Shown: piece by piece, positions 36,737 to 45,123 of the stretch
How positions within the stretch are numbered: position 1 is the first letter of the stretch
Layout: each line of letters opens with the position of its first letter
Origin: Paenibacillus oceani
GTDB lineage: Bacteria > Bacillota > Bacilli > Paenibacillales > NBRC-103111
Assembly: GCF_014705615.1 (NCBI RefSeq)
Contig: NZ_JACXJA010000032.1
Span: 1 to 64,000, forward strand
Reading direction: 5' to 3'
DNA: 64,000 nucleotides
The notes under the pieces: generated by a model
The model's database searches: none
What the model was told of the DNA's origin: nothing
The model's input: only the letters and a program-made list of their open reading frames with translations
Position numbers and translations under genes: made by a program

Positions 36737-37225
36737 TCACTTCTTGTTTCCTTCCAAGTTGAAATGTCTCTTGAACGCCTCATCCAATAGCGACTGAATC
36801 GTATGCTCCTGCAAGTATTGGTGCAGATGCTGCTGCGCTCCCAGCATGACCTTCTCCACCAAACATTCGCCGTTGCCCCGGCGTTCCCGAACCGGCTCGT
36901 CCGCCCCGTCATCGGCTAGCAACTGATGCTGCTGCGATTTCGAATTCGAACATTCGAACAGCTGCTCTCTGCCTTCCATCACTTGAATCACATCGAGAAA
37001 CGTAATCCGGCCGGCCGGCCGCGCAAGCTCGTATCCGCCGTTCACTCCCGGTACTGCGCGTACGATGCCATCCTGTCTCAGCTTGGACATAATTTTGGAT
37101 AGATAGCTTTCCGATACGCCGAGTGTCGCGGACAATTCCTTGATTCCGACATTGGCATGACGTTCCGGGTGACCCAGATGAAGCAGGGCGTGCAAGGCGT
37201 AATCGGTGCTTTTCGAGTACTGCAT
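36737..37225 (-). CDS. Rrf2 family transcriptional regulator
   Basis: A 162-residue regulator with an N-terminal winged helix (MQYSKSTDYALHALLHL, then VSESYLSKIMSKLRQDGIV) and the Rrf2 wing VNGGYELARP. Only two cysteines remain (Cys92 and Cys121), against the three that usually hold an Fe-S cluster. A thiol switch or a cluster-free regulator of the YwnA/CymR kind is therefore more likely. The start has AAGGAGG eight bases upstream. It precedes the thioredoxin-reductase-like gene, and both carry the same upstream inverted repeat. Confidence 0.9.
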   Translation of the reverse strand: MQYSKSTDYALHALLHLGHPERHANVGIKELSATLGVSESYLSKIMSKLRQDGIVRAVPGVNGGYELARPAGRITFLDVIQVMEGREQLFECSNSKSQQHQLLADDGADEPVRERRGNGECLVEKVMLGAQQHLHQYLQEHTIQSLLDEAFKRHFNLEGNKK

Positions 37226-37258
37226 GTTTCGGACCTCCTTCCCCCTATCCATCCTATT

Positions 37259-37277
37259 GTGGACCTGTGATATCCAT
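37259..37277 (-). promoter_or_regulatory. Candidate Rrf2 operator before its own gene
   Basis: The minus strand reads ATGGATATCACAGGTCCAC, a near-copy of the site at 36680-36698. It is 34 bases upstream of the Rrf2 start, which suggests autoregulation. Confidence 0.5.
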
Positions 37278-37393
37278 AATAAACAATCGGACTCGGAATT
37301 GCAACTGATTTCGATTCAGCGGACGCTCATGGGGGCAGACTAATCTTTAAATATTACACCCGGCACACGACCATAATGCGTTCCATTAGTAAA

Positions 37394-37421
37394 GCGGGTC
37401 CCGTTTAGAAACGGAACCCGC
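37394..37421 (-). terminator. Hairpin after the beta-helix gene
   Basis: The stem GCGGGT / ACCCGC is extended by an inner CCGT / ACGG. It lies about 115 bases beyond the stop at 37538. The T run on the minus strand is poor, so this is a likely but not certain end of the GH78-SBP-beta-helix unit. Confidence 0.4.
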
Positions 37422-37537
37422 CTGAAAGACTGCTTCGAAGGCCAGCGTTTGAGCGGCTTAATTTCATCATTCGACTCGGAACTTATGACTTCGCGTTTAC
37501 TCCATTCGAGAACGCGGACGGTCCATTCGTACAGGTA

Positions 37538-39553
37538 TCAAAAGTTACGGGACTCTTCGAACCAAATGTCCGCACGTCTGACGAGGGTAATGATTTTTCT
37601 CCCTGCCGTCGAATCCCCTGTTACATTGACGCCTCCCTTTAAGCGGATTTTGCTGTCGTTGTTCACCAAGCTAGCCCCAACATACAAGCGAACCGAGATT
37701 CGCTGCCCGCTGCCGCCGTCCAGAAAATCCGTAATCGCAACCGCTTCCCCAATCGCCAAATTCGGACCGCGCAACACCGAAGGAGTCGGACCCATAATGA
37801 CGACTTCGCCGGTTCCGTCCTCCAAACCTGCCGCATCCGCCACTCGCCCGAAGGCCGAGCGACCTATATTGGAATAATAGCCGCTGCCGGACGGTACAGA
37901 GCCTCCGATTCCGCTTATATCGATCGAGCGAGGAATAAGCGCTGCCGAATCGGCATACACGTACAGCACGTGTGACCTTGCCGTGCCCCTTACGGTTTCC
38001 CCGGATATCGTTATTTCTTTTAGTGTTTTGTCGCCAAAGGCTGCTATGGAGATTGCGGCTGCAGTCCCTCCATGAACATTACCGGTAATGGACCCGGCGT
38101 ACGTTCCGCTGGCCGCGGCCACTGCGCTGCGGCTTTTGGAATAGATCGCCAAAGGCGGAGGTGCTACAGCAAAATCTGTTTCGATGCCGATATTGGCCAG
38201 CGAGCCTCCGTCAATAAAAGTGTTGCCCGTAATTGTGAAATGTTTAACCTGGGACAGGAAAACGCCGTATTTCCAGTCGCCGGAGATATTATTATTCGCA
38301 ATCGTAATGCCTGTTCCGTCTTTGTAGGCTTGAATCGCGGCATCATCGGTATTTTCCGCTGAAGAAACGTAAGAGGAGATGACGTTCCCTTCTACAACAA
38401 TGCGCTCGCATCCCCATGCGATATTGACGCCGCTGGATCGTGCGTCATGCAGTTGATTGCCGTAAATATTAATTTGCCTGCATGCCGGACTCAGGTTGAT
38501 GTTGCGATGAGAGGAACCGATCACCGTATTGCCGCTGATTTCACCTCGCAGCAAGCCTCTGACGTGAATGCCGTGCGTTCCGTCATAAATCCGGTTGCCG
38601 CAGCAACGAATATCCGTCGTCGTAACAGTTGCGTAGACGGGCAAACCTCCGGCATCGATCCCGCCGTAATCAGATGCGATCTCCGCCGTTATTAGGATGC
38701 CGTTTAAGGTGACATAGGTGCCGACCGGAATATCCCGGCTCATCCGAATCGTATTGTCTTGGATGTCGATTCGGCTGCAGTCTGTCGCAACGCGTATTCC
38801 GTTTCCACCCGATACGGCAAGACCATAAATCGTGCACGCGGATATGGACGAATCCGATACGCCGTTGAGCAGGAGGCCCTGTCGGGCTTTACCGGCGCAA
38901 TTTATGTTCAAATCGAAAAAGTCGCATCGAAAACCGGCCGTACCGCCAAATACCGGGCCTTTCGTATATAACAGTTGGTCGACGACCGATTCCGCCCGGA
39001 TTTCCCCAGAACCGTACACTTTCCGGACACCTAGAGGGACGTACAGACTGGTCACTCGGTACACGAATCCGTCAGAAAACCGCAACGAGCGGCTGGCGGA
39101 CACCGAGGCTGCCATCAGCGCCGCTTGACAAGCGGACTGACACAGTTCTCCATTACGGGCTCCGAACATTTCGGGCGTAAGGGGCTCCGTATTGTTCCGC
39201 TTCCAGCGCGTGCCATCCGAAGACACGATGACGGTACCGCCGTTATCGAGCGATACGGTATCGGACGGGTCCGACCGAAAAGCTCCGCCCCCGGTTCCGG
39301 GCGTATCTTCATAATAACCGGCTACCCACACGGTTTCGCCGCTGACAGAAGAGGTAACGGCGCGAAGCTGATCGATGGAGCTGATCATGCGCAGTCCACA
39401 GCACGCGGACGGTCCGTCTTGACCGTACACGGCGGACGTGACGGAACTTCGCTCTCCATTCGCGATCGTTCCCAGTAAGCTAAGCGAAGCTCCAGCCATT
39501 CCCATTGCGGCAAGCATTTTACGCCGACTCATTCGATTCCGGTTGTCCTTCAT
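37538..39553 (-). CDS. Tat-exported right-handed beta-helix protein
   Basis: A 671-residue secreted protein. The N-terminus has a twin-arginine signal (SRRKML at 9-14, hydrophobic to about 32). Repeated short strands such as ITGNTFIDGG, INIYGNQLHDAR and VEGNVISSYVS build a parallel beta-helix of the pectate-lyase/polygalacturonase fold. The catalytic family cannot be assigned from motifs. Tat export implies folding in the cytosol before release. It lies 43 bases after an SBP gene in a unit with AraC and GH78-like genes, consistent with attack on a rhamnose-containing polysaccharide such as a pectin (inference). Confidence 0.85.
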   Translation of the reverse strand: MKDNRNRMSRRKMLAAMGMAGASLSLLGTIANGERSSVTSAVYGQDGPSACCGLRMISSIDQLRAVTSSVSGETVWVAGYYEDTPGTGGGAFRSDPSDTVSLDNGGTVIVSSDGTRWKRNNTEPLTPEMFGARNGELCQSACQAALMAASVSASRSLRFSDGFVYRVTSLYVPLGVRKVYGSGEIRAESVVDQLLYTKGPVFGGTAGFRCDFFDLNINCAGKARQGLLLNGVSDSSISACTIYGLAVSGGNGIRVATDCSRIDIQDNTIRMSRDIPVGTYVTLNGILITAEIASDYGGIDAGGLPVYATVTTTDIRCCGNRIYDGTHGIHVRGLLRGEISGNTVIGSSHRNINLSPACRQINIYGNQLHDARSSGVNIAWGCERIVVEGNVISSYVSSAENTDDAAIQAYKDGTGITIANNNISGDWKYGVFLSQVKHFTITGNTFIDGGSLANIGIETDFAVAPPPLAIYSKSRSAVAAASGTYAGSITGNVHGGTAAAISIAAFGDKTLKEITISGETVRGTARSHVLYVYADSAALIPRSIDISGIGGSVPSGSGYYSNIGRSAFGRVADAAGLEDGTGEVVIMGPTPSVLRGPNLAIGEAVAITDFLDGGSGQRISVRLYVGASLVNNDSKIRLKGGVNVTGDSTAGRKIITLVRRADIWFEESRNF

Positions 39554-39596
39554 GCACGTCTCTTCCCTTCTATCCTGGATTGGTGCGCCGGTGCGG

Positions 39597-40934
39597 TCAC
39601 TTCATTTTGCTTTTGTAATCGGCGATCGTCTTTTTGGCTTCCTCTTCGGCCGACCGCAATGCCGTATTCAAGTCCATTTTACCGATCTGTGCCTGCTGGG
39701 CATATTTCAGATAGACGGAAACCAATTGCGCATCATATAAAGCTTTGGGCGGAATTGGCGCGAACTTGTTAAAAAACATAGCTGAAAAGTTTTTGGCTTT
39801 AAAAGGGGATTCTTGGCCCAACTGCTTTTGCAGATCTGCATTTTGCAGAGCGGGCATGATTCCTTTTTTGGCGAGCTGGCTCTGAAACTCTTCGGATACC
39901 ATATACTTCAGCACTTCCATCGCCGCATCTTTGTTTTTGGCCATATTGGTTATTCCGAAATAGCTCGGGTACGATTGCGAGCCGATTCCCGGCTGCAAAC
40001 TCGGAAGCGAAACCATATCCCAATCCAGCCCTTTGAGCTGCTCCTGCCCTACATACACGTAGCTGGCCAGGTAAGGGAATAAGGCGACGTTCTGGTTGAC
40101 GGCGAAGTCCTCCAGTCCGAGTATTTTGCCGGTTTTGTTCATATAATCCATGGTCAGAGCGTCCTGAGAAGGAGCGACCAGACTGTTCATAAACGTCTTC
40201 CAGCGCTCATCGGTATTGATCGTGGGCGTATCGGTGTTCAGATCGGCCATCGGGATCGACAGCGCATTCATCCGGATCAGATGGTCCGGAGAACGGGCAT
40301 ACCCGTAGAACGTTTTGCCTCCGTCGTTCCGGCTCATTTTTTTGGACAGCTCGGTCAATTGATCCCAGGTCATGCCGTCCTTCGGATATTCCACTCCGAA
40401 TTTATCAAACAACGTTTTGTTATAATAAAGCACCAAGTTGTTCGTGAACACGGGAAGCCCGTACAGTTTTCCGCCGGAAGCTTGTCGGACGGATTCGATG
40501 ATGGACGGCTCGAACTTGCCGAGATCGACCTTATGCCGGTTCAATAATTCGGTCATGTCGTACTGGATTCCGTTTGGAAACGCATTTCCTTCAAAATTGC
40601 CGATCGACTGGAAGAAGATATCGAACCGGGTTCCTGAAGCGATCATTTCCGGCAAGGTGAATCCTTTCTGGCTTTGAATGTACCTGATCGTATAATTCGG
40701 AAATTTTTTACGAAGCGCGTCCCCGAAACGATTGTCGAAGCTTTCCACCGTATCGTTGTTGTTGGAATAAAAGATAACCTCGGCCGGTTCTTTGCCGGCC
40801 TCAGAGACAGCCGGATTAACGGATTCCGGATTCGTGGCCGTTCCCGGATTCGACTCCGTGCCGCCGTTCGAGCAAGCACCGAGCATAATGGCGAGGCTGC
40901 ACGCGGCAGCCGTTCGTTTGAACGTAAGGTTCAT
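39597..40934 (-). CDS. CUT1-type solute-binding lipoprotein
   Basis: A 445-residue extracellular sugar-binding protein with lipobox LGAC (Cys21). Family 1 features include LYYNKTLFDKFGVEYPKDGM and the C-terminal NTALRSAEEEAKKT motif. It follows the AraC gene on the same strand and precedes the beta-helix gene, and no permease is present. An imperfect inverted repeat CTATCG-N11-CGATAG lies at 40992-41014 in its leader. The likely ligand is an oligosaccharide made by the beta-helix protein (inference). Confidence 0.92.
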   Translation of the reverse strand: MNLTFKRTAAACSLAIMLGACSNGGTESNPGTATNPESVNPAVSEAGKEPAEVIFYSNNNDTVESFDNRFGDALRKKFPNYTIRYIQSQKGFTLPEMIASGTRFDIFFQSIGNFEGNAFPNGIQYDMTELLNRHKVDLGKFEPSIIESVRQASGGKLYGLPVFTNNLVLYYNKTLFDKFGVEYPKDGMTWDQLTELSKKMSRNDGGKTFYGYARSPDHLIRMNALSIPMADLNTDTPTINTDERWKTFMNSLVAPSQDALTMDYMNKTGKILGLEDFAVNQNVALFPYLASYVYVGQEQLKGLDWDMVSLPSLQPGIGSQSYPSYFGITNMAKNKDAAMEVLKYMVSEEFQSQLAKKGIMPALQNADLQKQLGQESPFKAKNFSAMFFNKFAPIPPKALYDAQLVSVYLKYAQQAQIGKMDLNTALRSAEEEAKKTIADYKSKMK

Positions 40935-41118
40935 CGGTTTTACATCCCCTTTGGTCTCTCATCTTTTGCTAGCAGGCAGTAATCGCTTTCCCTATCGAGG
41001 GCGCCTCCCGATAGATTGAAAGCCTTTGCATGGAAAAGTATAAGGGATGGGAACAACCCGGGACAATTGGCGATGCAGACATCTAAATTGTCATTAGGGA
41101 CGGAAGCTTTCGTCCTAT

Positions 41119-42006
41119 CTATTTCCGGGCCGTTATTCTGTACTTGCCGGGAGGGCAGTTCACTTCGCGGGCAAACAGTCTGCTGAAAGAAGCCGGATCT
41201 TCGTAGCCGATCATTCTTGCCACAACGGCGACAATTTCGTCTGTTTCGACGAGCAGTTTTTTGGCATGTTCCATCCGAATCAAGTGCAAATATTCGATTA
41301 CGGTTTTCCCGATATATTTTTTGAACTGTCTGTTTAACTGGCGTGTTCCGATGTGAAAAAGCTCCGACAAAAGCGGGAGAGAGATTTTATGGTTGAAGTG
41401 TCTTTCGATATATCCGCGAACACGCTGCACCAAAAGCTCGCCGGAAGAACAAGCGTCGTTGATTTTATCGTTTTTTTTCTGGTAGTGCCGGGATAGCAGC
41501 AAGAAAAGCTCGGCCAGCTTCAACTGGATGACCGTTCGGAAACCGTAGTCCCGACGCCGCATTTCCCGTTCCATTCCGTCTAACAGCTCCAGCGCCTCGC
41601 GCGACGCTTCCCCTTGCAAAACTAATTTCGAATGGAATGAGGATTCCTTGTTCAAAAACGGATGTACATAATAAAAATCGAAAGAATCGGACGCATCGAT
41701 CTCTCGCAAGAGAGCATGCGAAATAAGCCCCGGGTCGAACATGCAGTTAAAAATTTCGATGTGCTGCCGCTCTTCTAGAACATACTCGTGCATTTCTCCC
41801 GGATTAATGACATATACGTCGCCGACTCTCAGATCGTAGGAAGCATCCTGTATCATATGAGTCGCTTGTCCGTCCATCACGAAGATGAGCTCCACGAACT
41901 CGTGAATATGCCATCCCGGCGTATCGACGCTGCTATGACGGTTACGCTGAATCCAGAACGGAAAGTCGTACGGATGCGGATAGTGTCTCATCAATTTCGT
42001 TTCCAA
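41119..42006 (-). CDS. AraC family transcriptional regulator
   Basis: About 295 residues. A cupin domain with GWHIHEFVELIFVMDG is followed by an AraC DNA-binding domain (about 195-293, SLPLLSELFHIGTRQLNRQF and EDPASFSRLFAREVNCPPGKYR). A TTG at 42006 is preferred, because GAGGTG lies six bases upstream. A GTG at 42015 overlaps that site. It sits between the GH78-like and SBP genes on the same strand, so it probably regulates its own unit. Confidence 0.88.
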   Translation of the reverse strand: METKLMRHYPHPYDFPFWIQRNRHSSVDTPGWHIHEFVELIFVMDGQATHMIQDASYDLRVGDVYVINPGEMHEYVLEERQHIEIFNCMFDPGLISHALLREIDASDSFDFYYVHPFLNKESSFHSKLVLQGEASREALELLDGMEREMRRRDYGFRTVIQLKLAELFLLLSRHYQKKNDKINDACSSGELLVQRVRGYIERHFNHKISLPLLSELFHIGTRQLNRQFKKYIGKTVIEYLHLIRMEHAKKLLVETDEIVAVVARMIGYEDPASFSRLFAREVNCPPGKYRITARK

Positions 42007-42081
42007 ACTACGCACCTCGTTCTTGAAATGCTATCCAATCTTTGTCGCCGTCCGGGGGAGCCATAACCCTGACTGTAAAGA

Positions 42082-43767
42082 TCAAATAACCGTTACGCCC
42101 GGCGGCGCTTCGATCTCTGTCGCAATCGTGCCGTCGCTCCGCTTCTCATGCTTGACCCGGATCGTACCGTGTGGGGTAGGAAAGCTGCCCTCGGCCCAAT
42201 CCAAATCGCCAAGCATGGGCCTCACCTCGATAACTTGGCAGCCCGCTTCCTTAACGCGAATGCCGAGCACATATTCGGACAGCCATGCTGTCGGTCCCGC
42301 CGCCCAGCCATGGCACAGACTGTGCCGATACCCTTTGTAGCAGTAATCGCCGAAGAGGCCGTGTACGTCGTTTCGGCCGGGCGGCGTCAATTCGTCGATA
42401 CGGGCGGCGTTATCCAGCCAATCGAGGTTGAAATCTTCCCAGAACGTCGTCGCTCCGAGGGAAAGCATGCCTCCCCAATATTCACGGATGCAATCCAGGC
42501 TGCCGCTTATGTCGCCGGCTTCCGCCCGCGCCTTCAGCACATAATATCCGAGGAAGGTGGAAATCCCGCGCGCTCCTCCCGCAGCCAACACGTCGCGGTT
42601 GACCGCATCCGCATCGAGCAGGCCGGCAAGAGCCAGAAGCGCCGCCGCTTGTTTGCTTCCCCCGTGTTCCGGCAATCGCTTCCGCAGCCTTCGTTCCATA
42701 GACCGGCATCGCCGCTCCGCATCGGGCTCATCCAGCAGTGCGCACAGCTCCGCAGCTGCTGCCACGGCGGCAATTAGCAAAGCGTGTACGCCGGCTTCCA
42801 CCCCGGATCGGTTCGGCGATGTCGGCCAATCGAGGAACGGTCTCGGATCGTTAAAACGGCCCTCTCTGTCGATACTTTCGTCAAACTGTCCAATCAGTCC
42901 GAGCAGGTACGCCCTCTGCTCCCGCAAGTACGCTATATCCCCGTTAAGCTTGTACCAGTCATGCTGAATCCAGATCCACCATGCGGAATAGCTGGCGATC
43001 CTGTTCATCCAGCCTGGGAGAGGCGTATTGTCGCGGACCAGGTCCAAGCTTTTCGGCACGACCTCGTTATAGCCGAATACGGCTCCAATCGCAGCTATCT
43101 CGGGATGCATGTCGCCGATCCAGACGAGCCGGTCGCGCTTGACGCCATCCCACAAGTACTCCTGCATGTTCAAATGAACCGTGTAAGCCCCGGTTTGCCA
43201 TATCCGGTCCAGCAGCGGATCGCTGCAGCGGAAGCTGCCCTTGTAGGGGATGTCGCGCAACAGACAGACGCCGCGTACGCTTTTCAGCTCCATCTCGCAT
43301 TCCGTCTCCAGCAAATCGATCCGGACAAAACGATAACCTGTATTGCCGACCTCCGTCGTGCCGAGAAAGCTGCTTACTTCCACAACTTGATCGCGAACCG
43401 CGTGATCGTTGCCCGCATTGCCTTCCCCGCCAAGCTCGCTCATTGCCTCCATCGCCGATTCGCCGAACCGGACTCGCAGCTTTACCGATTTTCTGTTCTC
43501 ATTCGCGGACCAGACACACAGCTGGATGCCGCCTTGCAGTTCCAACCCGAAATCGATCAGCAAGCCGGCACGGTTTTCCGCCCCGCTGCGCAGGATACAG
43601 CCGTTCTTCCGGGTTAACGTCGCTTGACCGTCTCCCCCTGTCAACAGCAGTTCGGCTCGCTGAACGACCGCATCAGTTCCTTCGCTTCTCCATACGATGC
43701 GGCGCGGGTCGACGTAATAACGGGTGCGAGGGTCTTTGCCCCCCGATTGTGCAAATGGATATTCCAT
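42082..43767 (-). CDS. GH78-like alpha-L-rhamnosidase family protein
   Basis: A 561-residue protein. The N-terminal 175 residues form a beta-sandwich. The (alpha/alpha)6 catalytic barrel follows, with WDGVKRDRLVWIGDMHPE (206-223), matching the acidic RDxRxxWxGD motif of GH78, and GATTFWEDFNLDW (about 437-449), the usual place of the catalytic Glu. SLCHGWAAGPTAWL is also typical. It is shorter than most rhamnosidases (800-1000 residues) and lacks a signal peptide, so it would act on imported oligosaccharides in the cytosol. It starts the unit with AraC, SBP and beta-helix genes. Confidence 0.88.
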   Translation of the reverse strand: MEYPFAQSGGKDPRTRYYVDPRRIVWRSEGTDAVVQRAELLLTGGDGQATLTRKNGCILRSGAENRAGLLIDFGLELQGGIQLCVWSANENRKSVKLRVRFGESAMEAMSELGGEGNAGNDHAVRDQVVEVSSFLGTTEVGNTGYRFVRIDLLETECEMELKSVRGVCLLRDIPYKGSFRCSDPLLDRIWQTGAYTVHLNMQEYLWDGVKRDRLVWIGDMHPEIAAIGAVFGYNEVVPKSLDLVRDNTPLPGWMNRIASYSAWWIWIQHDWYKLNGDIAYLREQRAYLLGLIGQFDESIDREGRFNDPRPFLDWPTSPNRSGVEAGVHALLIAAVAAAAELCALLDEPDAERRCRSMERRLRKRLPEHGGSKQAAALLALAGLLDADAVNRDVLAAGGARGISTFLGYYVLKARAEAGDISGSLDCIREYWGGMLSLGATTFWEDFNLDWLDNAARIDELTPPGRNDVHGLFGDYCYKGYRHSLCHGWAAGPTAWLSEYVLGIRVKEAGCQVIEVRPMLGDLDWAEGSFPTPHGTIRVKHEKRSDGTIATEIEAPPGVTVI

Positions 43768-43894
43768 ACCGTTTCCCTGTCCTCTCTATCTGCAGATTCC
43801 TGGTCGAAATGGTTGCAAGCGGCCGCACGTCTGGCGCCGCTACTTAAAAGCGTAACTTGGGGAGCGGCATCCGAACAGGTCTGATCCAACTATG

Positions 43895-43915
43895 AAAGTG
43901 TGGCGATCGCACTTT
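43895..43915. promoter_or_regulatory. Inverted repeat between divergent GH78 and AraC genes
   Basis: AAAGTG (43895-43900) and CACTTT (43910-43915) flank a 9-base spacer containing most of the palindrome GCGATCGC. It lies between the divergent starts at 43767 and 43973, where an AraC-type regulator would bind. Confidence 0.35.
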
Positions 43916-43972
43916 TCCGCATATTGCGATTATGGTAAGGTAAAAAAATGAACGATTCGGAGGTGTTCGCAG

Positions 43973-44944
43973 ATGGAACGGGTGGACAAGCTGAGGGCGG
44001 ACGATTTTTTCGCAGAGGGACTGCCGTTATGCGTCAATCATTATGCTTATGACCCGCATGAGCGAATCCGGATGCACAGCCATGAGTTTATCGAGATCGC
44101 TTACGTCTGCAAAGGAAAAGGAATCCATGTCGTAGGCGGCCGGGAACAGCCGGTATCGATGGGGGACCTGTTCATCATCCAGTTCGATACGCCACACAGC
44201 TTCTTCCCGCTGGACCCGGACAACACCGGACGGCTAGAAGTGTACAACTGCATGTTTATGCCCGAAATCGTCGGCTCCTTGCCCTTGGAGCTGCCGGTAT
44301 TGCAGGAGATCACATCCATCCTGCTGCTGAGCGGCCTATACCCGGGAGAGCAGACGTACCAGCCCGACCTAAAGCTGTCGGATTCGCACGATCGCAACTT
44401 CCTATCCATCTTTACCGCTCTGCACGAGGAATATAGCGCCAATCGGGAAGGACGGACGGAGCTGCTGAAGCTCAAGTTGTGCGAACTGCTCATCCAAATT
44501 TACCGTGCTTACGGGAACCGGAACAAGTCACTCCAGCCGAACTCAGACACATACAAGCTGGAGCTGATCCAAAAAGCGGTCGCTTACCTGCGGGAGCATT
44601 ACGCCTCCCCGGTCCAGCTTAACGACATATCCCGCCATGCGCTGCTGAGCAAAAGCTATTTTTCCGCTCTGTTCAAAAAAACGACCGGCATGAGCGTCTT
44701 CGATTATTTGCAAAGGCTGCGGATCGAAGAAGCTTGCCGGCTGCTGGAGGAAGGAACGGCTACGGTTACGGAAATCGCAGCACGCGTAGGGTATAACGAC
44801 TACCGGTTTTTTAACAAAACGTTCCGCAAAGTGACCGGCAAAACGGCCAGGGAATACCGCAATCGCGCCGTATCGATGAAATCGCTGCCGGAGGACGATG
44901 AGGCCGCATCGCAGTTGGACATCCAAGGGCGCTTTTCCCCTTAG
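43973..44944 (+). CDS. AraC family transcriptional regulator
   Basis: A 323-residue regulator with a cupin domain (MHSHEFIEIAYVCKGKGIHV at about 22-42) and a C-terminal AraC helix-turn-helix (about 200-300, SKSYFSALFKKTTGMSVFDY and YNDYRFFNKTFRKVTGKTAREY). GGAGGTG lies eight bases before the ATG. It is divergent from the GH78 unit, which also contains its own AraC gene, so two regulators of the same class flank one operon. Confidence 0.93.
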   Translation: MERVDKLRADDFFAEGLPLCVNHYAYDPHERIRMHSHEFIEIAYVCKGKGIHVVGGREQPVSMGDLFIIQFDTPHSFFPLDPDNTGRLEVYNCMFMPEIVGSLPLELPVLQEITSILLLSGLYPGEQTYQPDLKLSDSHDRNFLSIFTALHEEYSANREGRTELLKLKLCELLIQIYRAYGNRNKSLQPNSDTYKLELIQKAVAYLREHYASPVQLNDISRHALLSKSYFSALFKKTTGMSVFDYLQRLRIEEACRLLEEGTATVTEIAARVGYNDYRFFNKTFRKVTGKTAREYRNRAVSMKSLPEDDEAASQLDIQGRFSP

Positions 44945-45123
44945 CCTCCCGCAAAGTCCGGGGATGTTCAGCGCCGGATCACCTCCCGTCAAAGTTTCTA
45001 AGGACATACACGCCGATAACGGGAAGTCCCGCCTAAACAGGACGGTCAGCTGGCCACGATGGTGAATCTTGTGCTTGATAAACGGATCGAGTGTAAAGCC
45101 GTCGCTCCTTGCACCGTCAAACG

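Larger units (their letters stand above)
37226..37537. other. Gap upstream of the Rrf2 gene
   Basis: It holds the operator at 37259-37277 and the hairpin at 37394-37421. No gene is seen. Confidence 0.6.

Noticed and set aside
40992-41014. CTATCG-N11-CGATAG inverted repeat as a terminator after the AraC gene
   Set aside because: It has no T run on the minus strand and could equally be a leader or operator element, so no separate feature was made.
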